From: Ptiloglossa arizonensis
Lineage: Eukaryota > Arthropoda > Insecta > Hymenoptera > Colletidae
Assembly: GCF_051014685.1 (NCBI RefSeq)
Contig: NC_135055.1
Location: 22,093,501 to 22,157,500 of the forward strand
Direction of reading: 5' to 3'
Length of the DNA stretch: 64,000 bases
Under the pieces are notes generated by a model. That model had not been told where the DNA came from and made no database searches. It saw nothing but the letters and a program-made list of their open reading frames with translations. Made by a program: the position numbers and the translations under genes. This document shows, in pieces, positions 30,480 through 45,400 of the stretch; the first letter of the stretch is position 1, and each line of letters opens with the position of its first letter.

Positions 30480-33400
30480 GTGAGTAACGCAACGCGTACA
30501 ACAACGCGCGTAAATGTGTAAGGTTGGACGTTACGGACGATGTTAATAACGTGACGACAAAGGAAGGAAAACCTGCCGGGGGGGATGGGAGGAGAGAGGA
30601 AATCAATTATTATGTCGCGATTGAGTCATCGGAGGACGTTGAAACGAAATCTGTTACAGAATAAGCTGTTAGCAATGGCACAGATTCGACATCGATGCAA
30701 CGATTGACACGAGGATGGTCCGAATGCAACAAGTTTCTCGAAACTGTTTAAAACGTTGGTTGGGCACTCCGATCGGCCGATACTCGTGTCAACCGTCGAA
30801 ACAAAAAATTGCATCTGCGTCGCGGTGAATATTTATAGGGAACGAATCATCCTCGTTTCTTTTCCGCTGAACGAAGAATCCCCCTCCCGTGTCGGGATAC
30901 GCGACGACGACTCGATCGCGTGCGTCGTTGCATCTTGCTCGTCTATTCGTTTATGCATTAAGATCGCATGACGTTATAGGTTGCGAGGTCTGCGGATCAC
31001 GCGTTAGAGCTCGTCTTTCGTTCGACGATCTTTCGAAGGATACGTTTCACGGACGTTTCGTCGACGAACGATTCTTGTACTCGTTTTAGCACCATCGTCG
31101 ACGAACCGACAAAAAGCGACAGCTTCGGTACGCTTTGCGCTCCGGGTACGATCGCGATGTCATCGCGCATTCGTTTCGAACGACTCGGGATCGCAAGAAT
31201 AGAAATCATTGTTAATTTCCAGCAACGGTGATCGCGTTTCGCGAGATATTCGCGTCACGGACGTTAATAGACAACCGAGTCCTTGGTGGACGGCCGCGTT
31301 CGTTCGACTTTCACGTTCACGAGACTGTTTTCGGGGCGTGAGATTTTCTTTCTCGGGGATGGGCGGAGAAGGGACGATGGGAAGACGGGATAATCGCCGT
31401 CGGCGTGGTCGATCCGATCTCGAGTCTCGGCTTCGTTTCGAATCCATCGCTCCGTGAAAGGTCCACGAGAGGCGTAGGTAGAAACGGAGCACCGGAGTGC
31501 AGCTGCCGAAGAAAAGACCAAGAAAGGTGGAGAGGATCGGGGGGCCTCGAGGGAAAGGAACAGCTGCTGTTCCCGGAACGGACGCTCGTGCTTGAAAGAG
31601 AATCGCGTTTCGTCGGGGCCGAGGCGCAACGCGCCGCCAGGTGAATCCTTTGATTTCGCGTTCGTCGTGCTCGGGCACGATGATTCGACCGAGCGTGGAG
31701 GGACCGGTACCGCGCGGATCAGTCGAAGAGAGAACAGCCCCGTGACGCAGAAAATTTTCGTCGCGGCGACGGGGGACCAGCCGCGTGAAAGGTTCAAAAA
31801 TAGTCGTATCCGAATCGAGGGTGAAAGCGTCACGAAAACGCGGCCGATGTTTTCGTTGCGAGAATATATTTTCCTCGTCGTGGCGCTTCCCGCTTCGGAA
31901 AAGCTCGTTATCGGTTTACGCGACACGGTTCTCCGCGCCACCTCGACCGAGCGAGTCGGTTCGGCGATATCGTGCTCGGGTAATTAGGTTCGACCAGGAG
32001 CGTGAGGGGAACGGGGGTACGGGTTACGCAGCGTTTTCAGAAGTCCCGATCGTTATGGTCGTCACGATCTTTCGCGAGTCGTAAACGTGAGTCACACGCG
32101 TAACGCCGGGTTGCGTGGATATATAGGATACGAGTATATTATAGCCGCGTACGTGCGCGTATGTTTGCTGGAAATATATTCGATGCAGCGTGTCCGGACG
32201 TTTCAAAGCTTGCCTATATATAGATCGTAGGCCGGTTATCGACCGCGAAGAATCTCGTCTTTGATCGTGAGCGCGTAACGCTGGAACTTTACGAAAAATG
32301 CTTTCACGGTGGACACACGCTTGTCGGGTCAGTGATCAATGTTCCTTTCCCTCTCTCTGTTTCACCAACGGCGAACTTTCGATTCGCTCGTCGACGTTAA
32401 CGAACAAGGTGTTCATTCAACGGCCGATACGAGCCGAGTCGAGCCGCGAGGCGAAACAGGGTTCCCGGAATCCGGTTACACGGCGTCCCTTAATCGCCGC
32501 GCTCGATTTCGTGCTACGAATCGGGCACGGTGAGGAACGGTAATTAAATCCGTGGTAACGAAAGTAACGTCGAGACGAGAATAGAGAACCGAAGCGATCT
32601 CCGCTTGAGCGCGAACGAGCGCGTAAGAACAGGAGTTCCGATGCGACGAAAGTTCGTAACACCTGTTCGCTCGTACCTGCGCGCCTTCTGTCGTTCGCGT
32701 CAGCCGCCTTACGGTCCGGCTAACCGGTTCTCCGCTCGTGACTCGATTTTACGGCGCGTTGCGTTTATCCGTTCCCGTCATGGTTAAGCCGGTAGGCGGT
32801 TACGCGGGAAGGAAGTGGCACAAAGAGCTCTTGTATAATCGTAAACACGCGCAAACGTGCGATTGGAACCGCGTCTAAGAATAAATCGTGGCTCCCGAAG
32901 GCTCGCGCGCGACCACGACCACGATCGAGCACGAGGTTGATCCTTGGCGATCGATGCCTCCTCCTCGATCGATAGTGGCTGGTCGAGCACCGTTCGAAAT
33001 CGTTCGCGACCACCGATGGATGCGGCAAGGAGCCACGGGGACGTCCGTGACGGAAAAGGAATCACGCATTGTCGTCTCCCTTATGGTCGCGTGACGTTGA
33101 TAGCATATTATTCAATAGCAGACCGGCAACCTGTTGTTTGCTGCAATTGGCGACGCGCCAATTGAACGTGGGTGTCGCGTATCCTGGCGGAGACGGATGA
33201 TAAGCGAAACCGAAAGGTACGCGACAAAAAGTGTCCGTCGCCCGGTTTCGAGCGATCGAAACTCTCCGCGTGCGTTCCGCTCGCGTAGAGATCGCTACGA
33301 CCGACCACCTTTCTCTCCCTTTTGTTCGCAGTGGCTTGCGCGGAGGACGAATCCATGGGACCTGTGTTTGTCAAGGAACCGCCAAACCGAATCGATTTCT

Positions 33401-36400
33401 CAAACGGAACCGGAGCTGTCGTCGAATGCCAGGCCAGAGGAAACCCCCAACCGGATATCATCTGGGTGCGCGCCGACGGAAGTGCCGTAGGGGACGTTCC
33501 TGGACTCAGACAGGTACGATTTTCTTTCGTCTCGGAACATCGGTGTTAGCGCGTCGCGTCGTTCTCGGTCGAACGAAACTTATCCGTTGGATTCCGTTCC
33601 TCGCCGCGAGAAACCGTCCATCACGGGCCTCGCTCGAGTAATCAACTTTATACATGTGCCAGCGGAGCAATTAACTTTCCTGATTGTAGCCAACAACCGC
33701 TACGTGCCAAATTGATCGCGGAGTGAATTAGAACTCCCACAGTTAGGGCCATTGCTGTCGCGTAAATACACCGAGTTTCTCGTTACGACATCCGCGTACA
33801 TCGCACCTACTCGTCGTACGTTCCGTGGTTCGAGCTTCGAGCGTCTCTTGCGACACCGATTTGTCCTCCACCCACGCACGGATCGAGATCGAGCAACGAT
33901 CGGATCCAACTTCCTTTTACTCGTAAACGAGCAACACCGTTACGCGTCGGTTTTTCGTCCCACCTCGAGTCGAACCGTACGACTCCCACGAGTCGCGCGG
34001 CGTCTTATCGATGCAACGAACGCGATCTTGCGTAACGCGTGCACAACGGAAGGCCGAATCGATCGGTCCCCGAATTAACCGTGAATTGGAACCTACTCTC
34101 GCGACCAACGAAACTTTATGCGCAGGTCTTACCGAACGGAAACTTGGTCTTCCCGCCCTTCCGCGCCGAGGATTATCGTCAAGAGGTTCATGCTCAGGTT
34201 TACAGCTGTCTGGCGCGTTCACCGGCAGGTTCGGTTCACAGCAGAGACGTTAACGTGAGAGCCGGTAAGTGTTATCCTCTTAGCTCGCATTCCAAAATTA
34301 CACGGAACGCTCTCGCCGTTGCCTGGCCAGCTGTCGCTTTCCAAACAAGATAACGAGGTGAACGACACGCGATCAAAGTTTCGCGAAAACCGAACGTCTC
34401 GCCACCCCGAGAAAGACAGAGCTCGAGTCGATCAACCTTCGCGTTTTTTTCCCTCCAGCTCGCGATACTTTTATTTATCCACGATTTTTGTTTATTCCTC
34501 CTTGTATTTCGAAGACTCCGCGTTTCTTTCGACGAGACAATTTTTCGCAACCCTGACCGGAAAATTTTACCGAACCGAGATCGCGATATTCGAGTAGGAG
34601 CGCGGGAAATTCGCTAAGACGGTTCTCAAGACGAGGGTGGCGAGACGTGGAAACGGTGTGGCCAGGCACGGTGAATTTAAAACGTTTTATTTCCAGCGAG
34701 TTTCTCGAACAGAGAACGAACGAGGCAAGCCCTCGAATTCGGGTCAGTACGTCGAGTGTCGCGTTTTGTCTGTCGCGATACGTTCGCCGTGGCCAAGATA
34801 CGTAAGTCGGTGGCAATTATCGCGGTCTCCTCGAACTTCGAGATGCAATTAAAAACTGGAATTCGATAATGCGTAATCGCTGCCGCCGCCGTTGTTAGCG
34901 AAAACGTATTCACCGGTTCTTCGGTCTCCGTTGAATCGTTCCGATTCGAGGAAACGTCGGATCGGGAAAAAAAAACCCGCACGATGTGTGGGACGTCCTA
35001 CGTAGATTTACCGAAACGTTCCGTTCGCGATTGAAAGTTTTAATTGGCGCGACCGGTAATAACGGTGACCTAATTTCCCCGGCGCGCAATTAAAGCAGCG
35101 GCGCGCGTAGCTGCTCGAAAAGCACTCGGGGTCGAAATATTTCGAACGAAAACGGTTAACGAGAGACCGGAGAGCGGTATTTCCGCGCGAATGCCGTTTT
35201 TAAACGCGCGGTTTCGACCGACGAATATCATCGCAGTGGTGGCGCAGTACTACGACACGGACGTGAACAAGGAGTACGCGATCCGTGGAAACAGTGCCAT
35301 TTTGAAGTGCGTCGTTCCGTCCTTCGTCGCCGATTTCGTGAAGGTTCTGTCATGGCATACCGATCAGGGAGAGGAATACGTGCCTGGAGACGATTACGGT
35401 ACACCCCGAGCGATTCGATCGAACGAACCGTTCGGCCGAAACGATGTTCTTGATTCCGTTGGTCGTTTCCCGGGAGCAGATCGTTCGCTATTCGAGCGAG
35501 AAATCTAGACACGCGTCTAACCGATCGCGGTGCCGTAGCGTGCCGCGAATCCATATAAAGTGGAGCAATGGACCGAAAGCTCGGGTCAGTCACTCTTCGC
35601 TCGCACAATCGTTGTACATACGTACGTACGTACGTACGTAGGTACGTGTGTATATAGGAGCGGGCGAGAACATCGTCGGTCGCCTCGTTAACGTTGGTTC
35701 CCAGCACGGTGCTTTTACCGGGGAGCGTAGTGGCTCGAATAATTGGAGCACATCGTCGACATCGACGTCGACGTCAGACGTTTCCCTTCCTCTCTCGTTC
35801 TCGCGTGTTCGCACATGCGTGGAAACCGCGCGTGCTCACGGACGCGCAGAGACGCGGAGTCAAAGTGCACCGATCGTTTGCGCGTCGACGTGTTCTACCG
35901 CTGCGATGCGAGCCTCGTCTCGAGCTCTCGCGACTGCGGCGTAAGATGCCACCGTGCGAATCGATCTGCTCCGAACCGAGACGACGATACGTCACCGGGA
36001 GAGAAGCTGTCGTCAACGTCGTGCGTACCGAACTCCCAGCACCGCGTACGTCCTTCGTTACCGGACAACGACCGCGATGCCTCGGACGAATTATCGCCTC
36101 AACGACGGGCACAGGGTTCCAGGAAACTATGGAATGCCGCTACCGATCGTTTCGGATCTATTTCTCTCCTCCCCACCCCTCTTCTCCGCCCTGGAAATCT
36201 AGCTAACGCGATAAACGGCGAGCACGATTCGAGGGCGATCGCCGCTCGCCGCTCGCCGCTCCTCGCCTCGAACGCGCTAGATACTCAGCGTGTGCCGTAC
36301 CATTGTAGTGGTGCACCAGTATTATCAATCGGAAGTCAACAACGAGTACGTAATACGCGGCAACGCGGCCATACTGAAGTGCAGCATACCCAGCTTCGTC

Positions 36401-39400
36401 GCGGAGTTCGTTCAAGTGGTCGGCTGGCAGGACGACCAGGGAAACTCTTTCAATCCGGACGAGAAGAACGGTAGGGGGTGGGACGGGGTTTGGTCTCGAG
36501 CGGACAGCGAATCGTTGCACGCGTTGGTCAACGTCGTATACGCGAGATTCGTTTCGAGCGCGGACAGGGGTGCCCGATACCGCGCCATGGAACGAAACCT
36601 TTTCGTCTTCGAAACGGACGCGCCGATTCCTCGAATCGTTAATTGCGTAACAGTTGTCGTCGATACCGGCCGAGGCTTCCGGGTGTAAGCCGCGCCCTTT
36701 CGAAAGAGTTTCGTCGCCACACCGAGACCGGTCGTCTACTCGAGACAAACGTGCTCCATTGATCGTCGACCGTGGCTTTAATTGCTCGACCGATCCGCTT
36801 CTTCGAACGGTTACTCGTCGGGCGACTGATTAAAAGATAGGGGGTGGGTTCATTCGCGAGGCGTTGTCAAAACGTTTCGTCGACTCGATGATTTTTCACG
36901 GATACGTGGCTGTCGAGAAAAATTCAAATCGAGTTTCCACTTCTCCCTCTTTTTGTTCTCTCTCGCGCGATCGCTCCCGGTTGAAAAGTGTATCGATGCC
37001 CCGTGATCGGGACACGGTACGACCGTGACGTTTCAAAGTTCCCGAGAAAGTCGTCCGCGAAGTTGGCGCATCGTCGGGATAGTTCTCGAAAGCGTGTAGA
37101 CGGGCTCGCGCACCCGGAAACCTCGGACGATGTCGGTTCCGAGAACTCGGGGCCGCGAAAGCCTAAAAAAGCTCGCACGTGACGCTGAACCGTGCTCTCC
37201 TGTTTCCTCTCCAGTCGTGACTCAGTACTACGAAGCGGAGGTCGTGTCGGAATACGTGATTCGCGGAAACGCAGCCATCTTGAAGTGTACCATACCCAGC
37301 TTCGTCGCGGAATTCGTATCGGTAGACTCCTGGGTGGGAGGCGACGGTTCGACCTTCAAGCCGTCCAACGACTACGGTACTGCATTCTTCGTCCGTTGGG
37401 CTTTCTTCCCCCCCTCGTCCTTCTTCGTTCTCGAGCTTCTTTCCCGTCCTCTCGGTCCCGATCGAGTCCCCTCTCCCCGTTCCCTCGAGGTTTTTTCCCT
37501 GGTCGGGCACCCTCCCCCGGTCCCCGCCAAACTTGGTAAAAGTTCAAAGTGGCACGTGGTAACGATTCGTTTCCGGCGCGGTCCAGTCTGGCGGCAGTTG
37601 CACGGCGGCGGCAACGCGAGGGTTAACGAACCATCCGGCGCGGCTCTCACGCCGGGATTCTACGGCTCTCTTGAGAAAATAAACGAATTAGATTCCGGCG
37701 CGTCCGTAGCTCGACGCCGTCCGAACGCGGATCGTTCGCTCCGATCGGTGACTCCCGAGCGCTCGTTCAACGGTCGAAGGGCCAACCACCGGGCTAGCTG
37801 GTGAAACGTTGCTTAAAGTCCCGAGCTCCTTTCGAAGGAAGGCGACTCTCTCTCTTTCTCTCTCGAGGAGTCGATTCGATCGAGAGCAGTCTGCCAGCGG
37901 CCTGTTTTCCGTGCAGTCGTCACGCAGCCGTATCAACCGGAGATTCTCACCGAGTACGTGATCAGGGGCAACAGCGCGATCTTGAAATGCAGCATCCCGA
38001 GTTACATCGCGGAGTTCGTTACGGTCGAGGCGTGGATAAGGGAGGACGGAGAGGTCTATCTTCCGGAGGATCCTGCTGTCGGGCAGGGTACTGCTACGGG
38101 TTAGACTTGATCGGGGTTGAGACGCGCCTCGCGGTAAATTCGCTCGTCCCCCGGCGAGGCACGAGATCGCCGAGAACTTTCCTCGGATCCGTGTTCGATT
38201 CGTCCCGGTGGTTCACCTCGAAGTCCGCGTTGAAGGCAAACCCTCGCAACGGGAACCGATCGTGGATTTCGCGGGAGAAGCTACGAAATTGACACTGCCG
38301 TGATACGGCAGCAAGGTACCGAGAGGTTCGGGGGCAAGCGGAGCCATCCCCGAGGCGCGTCGGGGCGAGTATCTGTGAATTAACCGCGATCGACTAATCC
38401 CAGCGTGTGTTTGCGTAACGCTTCTGCGTTGATCCGCACCAGTCTGTGCACCTAATCTTTTAACATGTGTGTCCTGGCGTGCCTGCGCGCGGGCAGTCGT
38501 TTCGCAGTTCTACGTCACCGAGGCCGAGAACGAGTACGTGATACGGGCGAACAGCGCGATCATGAAATGCAAAATACCGAGTTTCGTGTCCGAGTTCGTT
38601 CAGGTGGATCAATGGGTAGCCGACGACGGAACTATTTACACGACCGGGAACGACTACGGTAGGCGGAGGCTGTGATCTCTCTCAAGCAACGAATTTTACG
38701 AGAGAACGTTCCTCCGTTGTCTTCATATGTTTCCTTTTTGTTTTTTTTTTTTTTCTTCTTTTTCTTTCGCCTCCCCCTCTTTCGTTTTTCTATTCCCTCT
38801 CCCGCGCGACGAACCGACCAACGAACGAACGAACGAACGAACCGACTCTCGAGGGATAGAACGGAATTGCGCGCGTCACGCGACTACACCCCCTAGTCGC
38901 ATTTTCTTCTACCACCCATTTCCCCCGATGTTTCGCGTCGCCGATGTCTTCTGGGAAAACGCGGGTTGCAGTGGTCCAGCAGTTCTACGAGACGAGGGTC
39001 ATCGACGAGTTCGTCTTGCGCGGCAACACGGCAACCTTGAAGTGTCTCGTGCCCAGCTTTGTGGCGGATTTCGTAGACGTGATCGAGTGGCTGGCTGTCG
39101 AGGACCGGACCACGTACACCGCGAACAGCCAAGAAGAGAAGGGTACTCCTATCGTCTCGATTAAAGAAGGGGTGGCGACATTTAGCGAGACCGCCGCGAT
39201 GAGCACGGCTACACGAGCCCTTTCGTTATTAACGGCGCCTACAGGCGGATTCGTCGTTCGCCGCGGCCGATCGATTTTACATTTACGATCCGCTCCGTGG
39301 AAATTCTTTCTCACCGAGTAAAACGGACGAAATAGCTTCGATCGTGTCTTCGTACGCGAATAAAATTCAACTCGTTTGCGTCACTCGTTTCTATCGTGTT

Positions 39401-42400
39401 CCCAAAGCGCGTAAACCGTCCAACGTACTCGGTACCGCCCTTACCGCTAGTTTCGTCTATTATTAAACTATCTTACCGTCAGTACGCGTATATTATTCTC
39501 GCGTTAAATTCGAGCACCTTGAAAAATATTAAAGATTCTTTTAATGTATCGACATTCTCCAAGGGCGGCACCGAATACACGTGTAACGATCGCTTCGATA
39601 TTTTCGCATCGAAGTGTCCCCGGTATCGATTCGATTCGGTGTTTCTGTCTGGCGACATTGGCCGAAAACAGTTTCCCGTAACGCGGGGAACTCGATTTGC
39701 CGTCTGCGTTCAACTCCGCCAAACAAGTCCTGCCGGGGCTCTTAATGGAATTAATAAATTGAATTCGCCAGCGTGCTCATCCCCCGCGCGAACAGACGGC
39801 TGGCTCTCGCTGCGCACTTTGACGCGCGCGCGGGCGCGCGGGCGGGCGGGCGACGTTCGTATTGTCGGCTCTCAGGGTGCACACAGGATGCACAAAGCAC
39901 GGGGAAGGAGAGGTGGCCCGATAGAGTGGAACGCGCAATTTGCTTCGTCTATGAGAAGCTTTTGCCCTTTCCGTTGCGCCGATGCAAACAAGAACGGAGG
40001 CAGAGCGTGCGGCTGGCAGTGGCCTCGTTCCTCGCCGCGATCCACGGATCGGGTTGAGTCGAGGATTAATCGAGCGCGCGAGCGAATTAACGTTCTACGC
40101 GAGCAAGACGATCCAACTTCGTTCGGCCGACCGCACCGCGATGGAATGTAATTCGTGGACGGTTATGGACGGGGAAACCGAGGTGTCCCGATCGAATTGA
40201 TTCGACCGCGTCCGAATTCAGGAGCAAACACGGTAATCCTCGGTTTCGCGCCGCGAAGTCATCCGCGCCGTATCAGAGGGCTCGGTCACCGCGAATTTCT
40301 CCTTTAGAATTCTTCTGTTCTTCGTTGCGCATCTTCGAAACGGAGTCGTCGTTCGATCGACGAGAGTTTTCCGAGAAAATTCTTCGTTCTGTCCCCTTGG
40401 AGAACGAATTCCCGACCGACCCCGAATTCGAGGCTGGATCGAGTTTTTCGCCTCGAAACCGAGGATACCGTACGCTCGAGCGGGATTTCACGATTAGTCG
40501 CGGCGCGGTGTCGTTGGGTTCGCGTTCAGAGACCATCGGACCGGACGTGGAAATATTTTCCAACAAATATTTGTCGTTCGATCGACGCGGCAGGGAAGAA
40601 GAGCGGAACGGGGCGAGAATCGGGGCCGGCGGTCGGCCCCGTTCGTGATTTCGGATTAGATTAAGCCGGACTAATCAAACCGACGAGGAAATTGATGTCC
40701 GCTGGCCTAGCCTAATTTCCATCGGAGCAAAGAGAGCGTCAGCCGTCGCTGAACTCTCGTTTGCAGACGCGTTCGCGCGCGAGCTCGGTTCATTGAAATT
40801 TTAATCGGCCGGATCAAAGGGCCGCGCTGCACTCGGTCGACAAGCTCTCCTTGTACATCCTTCTTTTTTTTCTTTTTTTTCCCCCTATCTCTTTGTTCGC
40901 TTTATTGCAGTGGTCGCCCAATACTTTGAAGTTCAGGTTTACGATCAATTCGCGATACGCGGCAATGCGGCGATTTTCAAGTGTCAAGTTCCCTCGTTCG
41001 TCGCTGACCACGTGGACGTGGCGGGATGGATCGATTCGAACGGCGGTAGTTACGTGGCCGATGGACAATCATACGGTACATCGATCAGCATGGAGCACGG
41101 GTAGAGATTGCGCCGCGCGAGCCACTTTCCACATTTTTTCTATTTTTTTTTCTTTTTTTTTTTTACGCCGCGGTAGAGACAGCCGCGCTTCAGGTTCCCG
41201 CGATTCGTTCTCCGTTTGCCGCCGCGCGGACGTTCGTTCGCGAATTCGTGCGCACCGAGGAGACTTTTCTTTTTTTTTTCCTCGCGAAACGGGAGCAGAA
41301 TTCTCGAACTCGGTGGAAGATCCACAGACGGAGCAACCGGGACTGATGCGTGAATTTCGTCGTACGATCGAGTCGTTAAAGTTTTTCGTCGCGAGTTCGA
41401 GAAAAGGAAAAAGAAAAAGAACAGCTCGCGGGATCGCACGAATTTTCGAACGGTCGTTCGCTCGGCGATAAACGATCGCGACACGGACACGAGGCTGTGT
41501 GTAGATGTGCGGCTTATGGTAAAACCGGAAACCGGTGTCTGGTTGCAGTTGTCGGGCAGCGGTATGCAGTGAACGTGATGGACGAACACGTCCTCCGGGG
41601 GAACGCCGCAATTATCAAGTGTCACATACCGAGCTTCGTCGCCGAATTCGTCGAGGTCGACTCTTGGATCGAAGACGAGACCACTGAAATATATCCTAGC
41701 ACCGATTACGGTATCACACCCACGTGCTGCACGTTTCCAACCTGGAAAACGCCGTAACGTGTTTCGCTCTTGTTTTTGTTTCTGTCCGCGAGCCGCGTTG
41801 GCGTTGTCGCGACGCACGCGTTCCTTTCTCGCTCTCGGTCGTAAACGTCGGTTGAACGTGGCTCGGTTACGCGCTCGTACGTATACGCTCCATTTAGCCT
41901 CGAGGCTCGAAAACGGCGCAAAGACGGCCGTGAGATCCTTTTCATTCATAATCGCGGCGAAGAAGACGCGGCCGCGTCCATCGAACGCCGATTCGAAAGC
42001 GTTTCGAGGATATTCCCGGGGACGTTCACCGGATCTTTGCGCAATAATGAGCGATATCCTCGGCCGAGGCAAAGTAGAGATTTCTCGGTCGGCACGCGAC
42101 GAAAGGAAACACGCAACAGGTACGATCGCCGTGGCGCAGGGTGTAAAAGCCGCGATTTGTACCGAGCATTCACGGATAACGCGGCCCGATCGAGAAGAAA
42201 TTTTTCTTTTTTTTTTCTTTTTTTTTTGAAGCAGAACCAGCTGGAAAAGCCGAAATTCCGTTGAAAACTCGAGGTCGAGGCGAATTTCGCGTCCGATTTT
42301 CCCCAACGAATTTCCATACGGTCAATGCGAATGGGAGGGAGGGAGGGTTCGTCGAATCGGAGACGGAGGATTTTTGCGCGGCCTGTACGCGGAGAAAACG

Positions 42401-45400
42401 AGGCTACGGAAATGACGAGAGACGAACGGGGAATGGGATGCAGGAAATTGCTAGGATGAAAATATGGAGCAGGATATCGAAGCTCGACCAGCGAGAACGC
42501 TGGAGTTATTTTCGCGGGGCGGGCAGCTTCGTCTCGAGAGAGAGAGCGTTCGTTCCATCGGTCTCCGCTCGTATCTCGATCGCGTTCTCGATGACCGACC
42601 GACGACGGATACGCGTATGGCGTGCGATGAAATCCGTTGGAAAAGCCCGGATGCCCCTCGTTTCGAATACAAGAAACAAAGATAAAGCTTAGACGCCCGA
42701 AAATATTCTCGAACTGTTCGTACGACGTTGACTGCCGCTGCTCGCGCTGTCCCAGACTTCCATCCTTTTCCGTAACTTTTCGACAGTTCCACAAACTCTT
42801 TCGAACTTTTCTTTCCCCGTGTGGTTGCTAACAAAGTAAATGGTTGTTTGCCGCTTGTAGTCGTTGCTAACCGCATGCGTCGGGCTCGTTCGTCCAGCAA
42901 TTTTCTAATCGGAAGAAAAGAGTAGAAAGAAATCGCACCGATGCGAACGTTCAAAGTCCACGAGGGCGACGAGAAGGTTGCGGTTGCGGAACGAAAGCTC
43001 GAACTTTTAATCCCTTCGCTGGTCAGCGTGCCTCCGTCCCCTTGTGTTCCCTACGTAAACGTAGCGTCGATAACGTTTACCAGTAACCCTCTATAACCCC
43101 GTGTGATTTTCACCGGTTCGTTTGTAATTTCAAAGTTCGATGTCATCGTTTTGCTTCGAAGCAACCGTGTATCCCATTATCGGTGTTTATCGACCTTCCA
43201 TTACGTACTCTTCTCCGGTAGGTAAACACAATTTGGGTTATACAGGGTTAATTGTTCCTTTGTACGTCAACATTAGCGACGAGATCGGGGACGGTTCCCA
43301 GCAGTACGGAAACACGGGACGTTTGTCCCCGCGAGTACACGAGCGCGACGAAACGCGACACCGAATCGATGTTCGGGATCGCGCGAACGAACCCGATCTC
43401 GTCGGTAACCGCTTCCGAAATCTCGCGAAAGGGGTTAAAAGTACCAAAGGGAATACCGTTCGTCGTCGAGCGATTCGACACGTCCGTGGAACGATGCGAG
43501 CTCGGTATTCCCTGTTGTTCGACGAACGGGTCCGTATCGCCGATTCGTCGAACGATGAAAGACACGAGACGGATACAGATCCCGTCGCTGTTCAACGTTC
43601 AACGAACCTGGCCAAGGTGGTAGAAGGTAATAGTGCTGCATGCGGGCCAATGTATCAATCAAGACGACGGCATTGTACTCGTCGACGCACGGTTGCGGGC
43701 CGAAGCGGAGGAGGACGAGTATCGTGCGGTCGTCGGGATAATTGAATATTTCTGATTGCCGGGGCTATCGTCGTGGAAGCGTAAAATATCGTCTCTTCCA
43801 TTAAGCTTGTTCCAATATCGACGCGATTGGAACGTTCCGTTCGATAAAGTCAATTATCCCGTGGTAGAAAGTTACACGAGAGAGATCAGGAGCGGCGCGA
43901 ACTAATCTGTGTGCTTTCCTTTTGTGGCTTGTGGCCGCTCTCGCGAACAGACGGGAAATACTTGGTGCTGCCTTCCGGTGAACTGCATATCCGCGATGTT
44001 GGACCCGAGGACGGATACAAGACCTATCAATGCCGCACCAAGCACAGACTCACCGGTGAAACAAGACTCTCAGCCACGAAGGGACGCCTCGTCATTACCG
44101 GTAAGTGAGAAGCACAACGATCGATCCACGATTAATCGCGATCGAAACCACGATTCCGATTCGCTCCGCTCGCCGGTCCGTCGCGCGAGCAATTCTCGAA
44201 TCGACGACCTTCGAACGAGACTCTTCTCGTTCTTTTCAAAACACAGAAATCGGAATCGTGGTTCGAAGTTTCGAACCCGGACGCCACAGATCGTACGCGA
44301 TCGAGAAACGGGATCACTCACTTCGCGAACGAAATCGAACGCGAGCTTTCGTCCTCTTTGCATCGATATTTTTCAACATCGCGATCATTCCTCGCGAACG
44401 TTCCCTCGAGCAAAATCGCGCGCACGAAGCGAACGGTCTTTCGTTGGATAAATTCGTTAACGAATCGAACCGATTGCACTTTGATCGTCCAGAGCGTAAC
44501 GTCTACGCAACGATCCGTCTGGGTTCGAAACCGTTAACCGAGGCAATTGATTTTCCACGAACGGAAGCGCGACTATTCGATCGTTCTTAGAAGCCATTTA
44601 ACTCGAAGAGTAGACTCGGTTTTACGATTTTTGTCTATCTTCGGAAAATGAATTGTCCTCGGTTACGTAGCCACGTCGACGTACGTGCAATCACTTGGAC
44701 CAACGAGCTTGATCGAACGACTCGTGGAGGCTCGCTACCTTCCGATGCATTTTTTCGCGCCAAGATATCCGCGGTTTGAACCATACCAAAGGATCAAGCT
44801 CGTTGGCAAACCTGAATGCTGGGACAGGGTACCCCTGCGGGCACGCGCCACCGCCCGCCCATAATTCGACTCTTGGCATGAATCGGTTTCGGATGAATAT
44901 CTCGAAAAGAAGCAATGCAAAAAAGAAAAAAAAAAAAGAAACAAAGAAATATGCAAAAAGATTGACGAAAGAAAAAAATTTAACGAAACACGAACATTCT
45001 TCCGACGCTTTGCGGCGCCCTCGCGCGATCTCCGGGCTCTGTCCTTCGCTCTCGCGTGGTAAGTTCAACGTCACTGTAATATTTCACACACACGAAACGT
45101 CAATGTATTCGTACGTACTCGCGCGCGCGCGAGCGAGCGCGAGCGCGTGGAATAGATGTGATGCTCAATGCAGCTGTCGAGCTTTCGACGTCGACCTCTC
45201 GGTACGTTCTCGACGAACAAATGTCTCGTTATCGCGAGCTCTCGACAAGCCTCGCGCGTAACCGCTCTGTCCGCGACCAATCCGAGAGACGCACAGCTTC
45301 GTTGGGTACAGAACTATTCTACCGTGGAGGTTATCGGTCAACGATGGGTACGATAGCGATCGGCAGGGCCGAGCCGGCCTATCGGTACGAAGTCGATTCC

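Noticed and set aside
31264..31941. 225-codon minus-strand frame in Dscam1 intron 1
   Set aside because: Arg/Ser/Pro-biased, no start context or domain, antisense to an intron.
41140..42306. 388-codon minus-strand open frame
   Set aside because: It runs antisense across exon 4.8 and the following intron and is low in complexity (runs of Lys and Arg). Exon 4.8 on the plus strand explains the conserved part.
41946..42794. 282-codon minus-strand open frame
   Set aside because: Located in a Dscam1 intron, biased composition, no domain.
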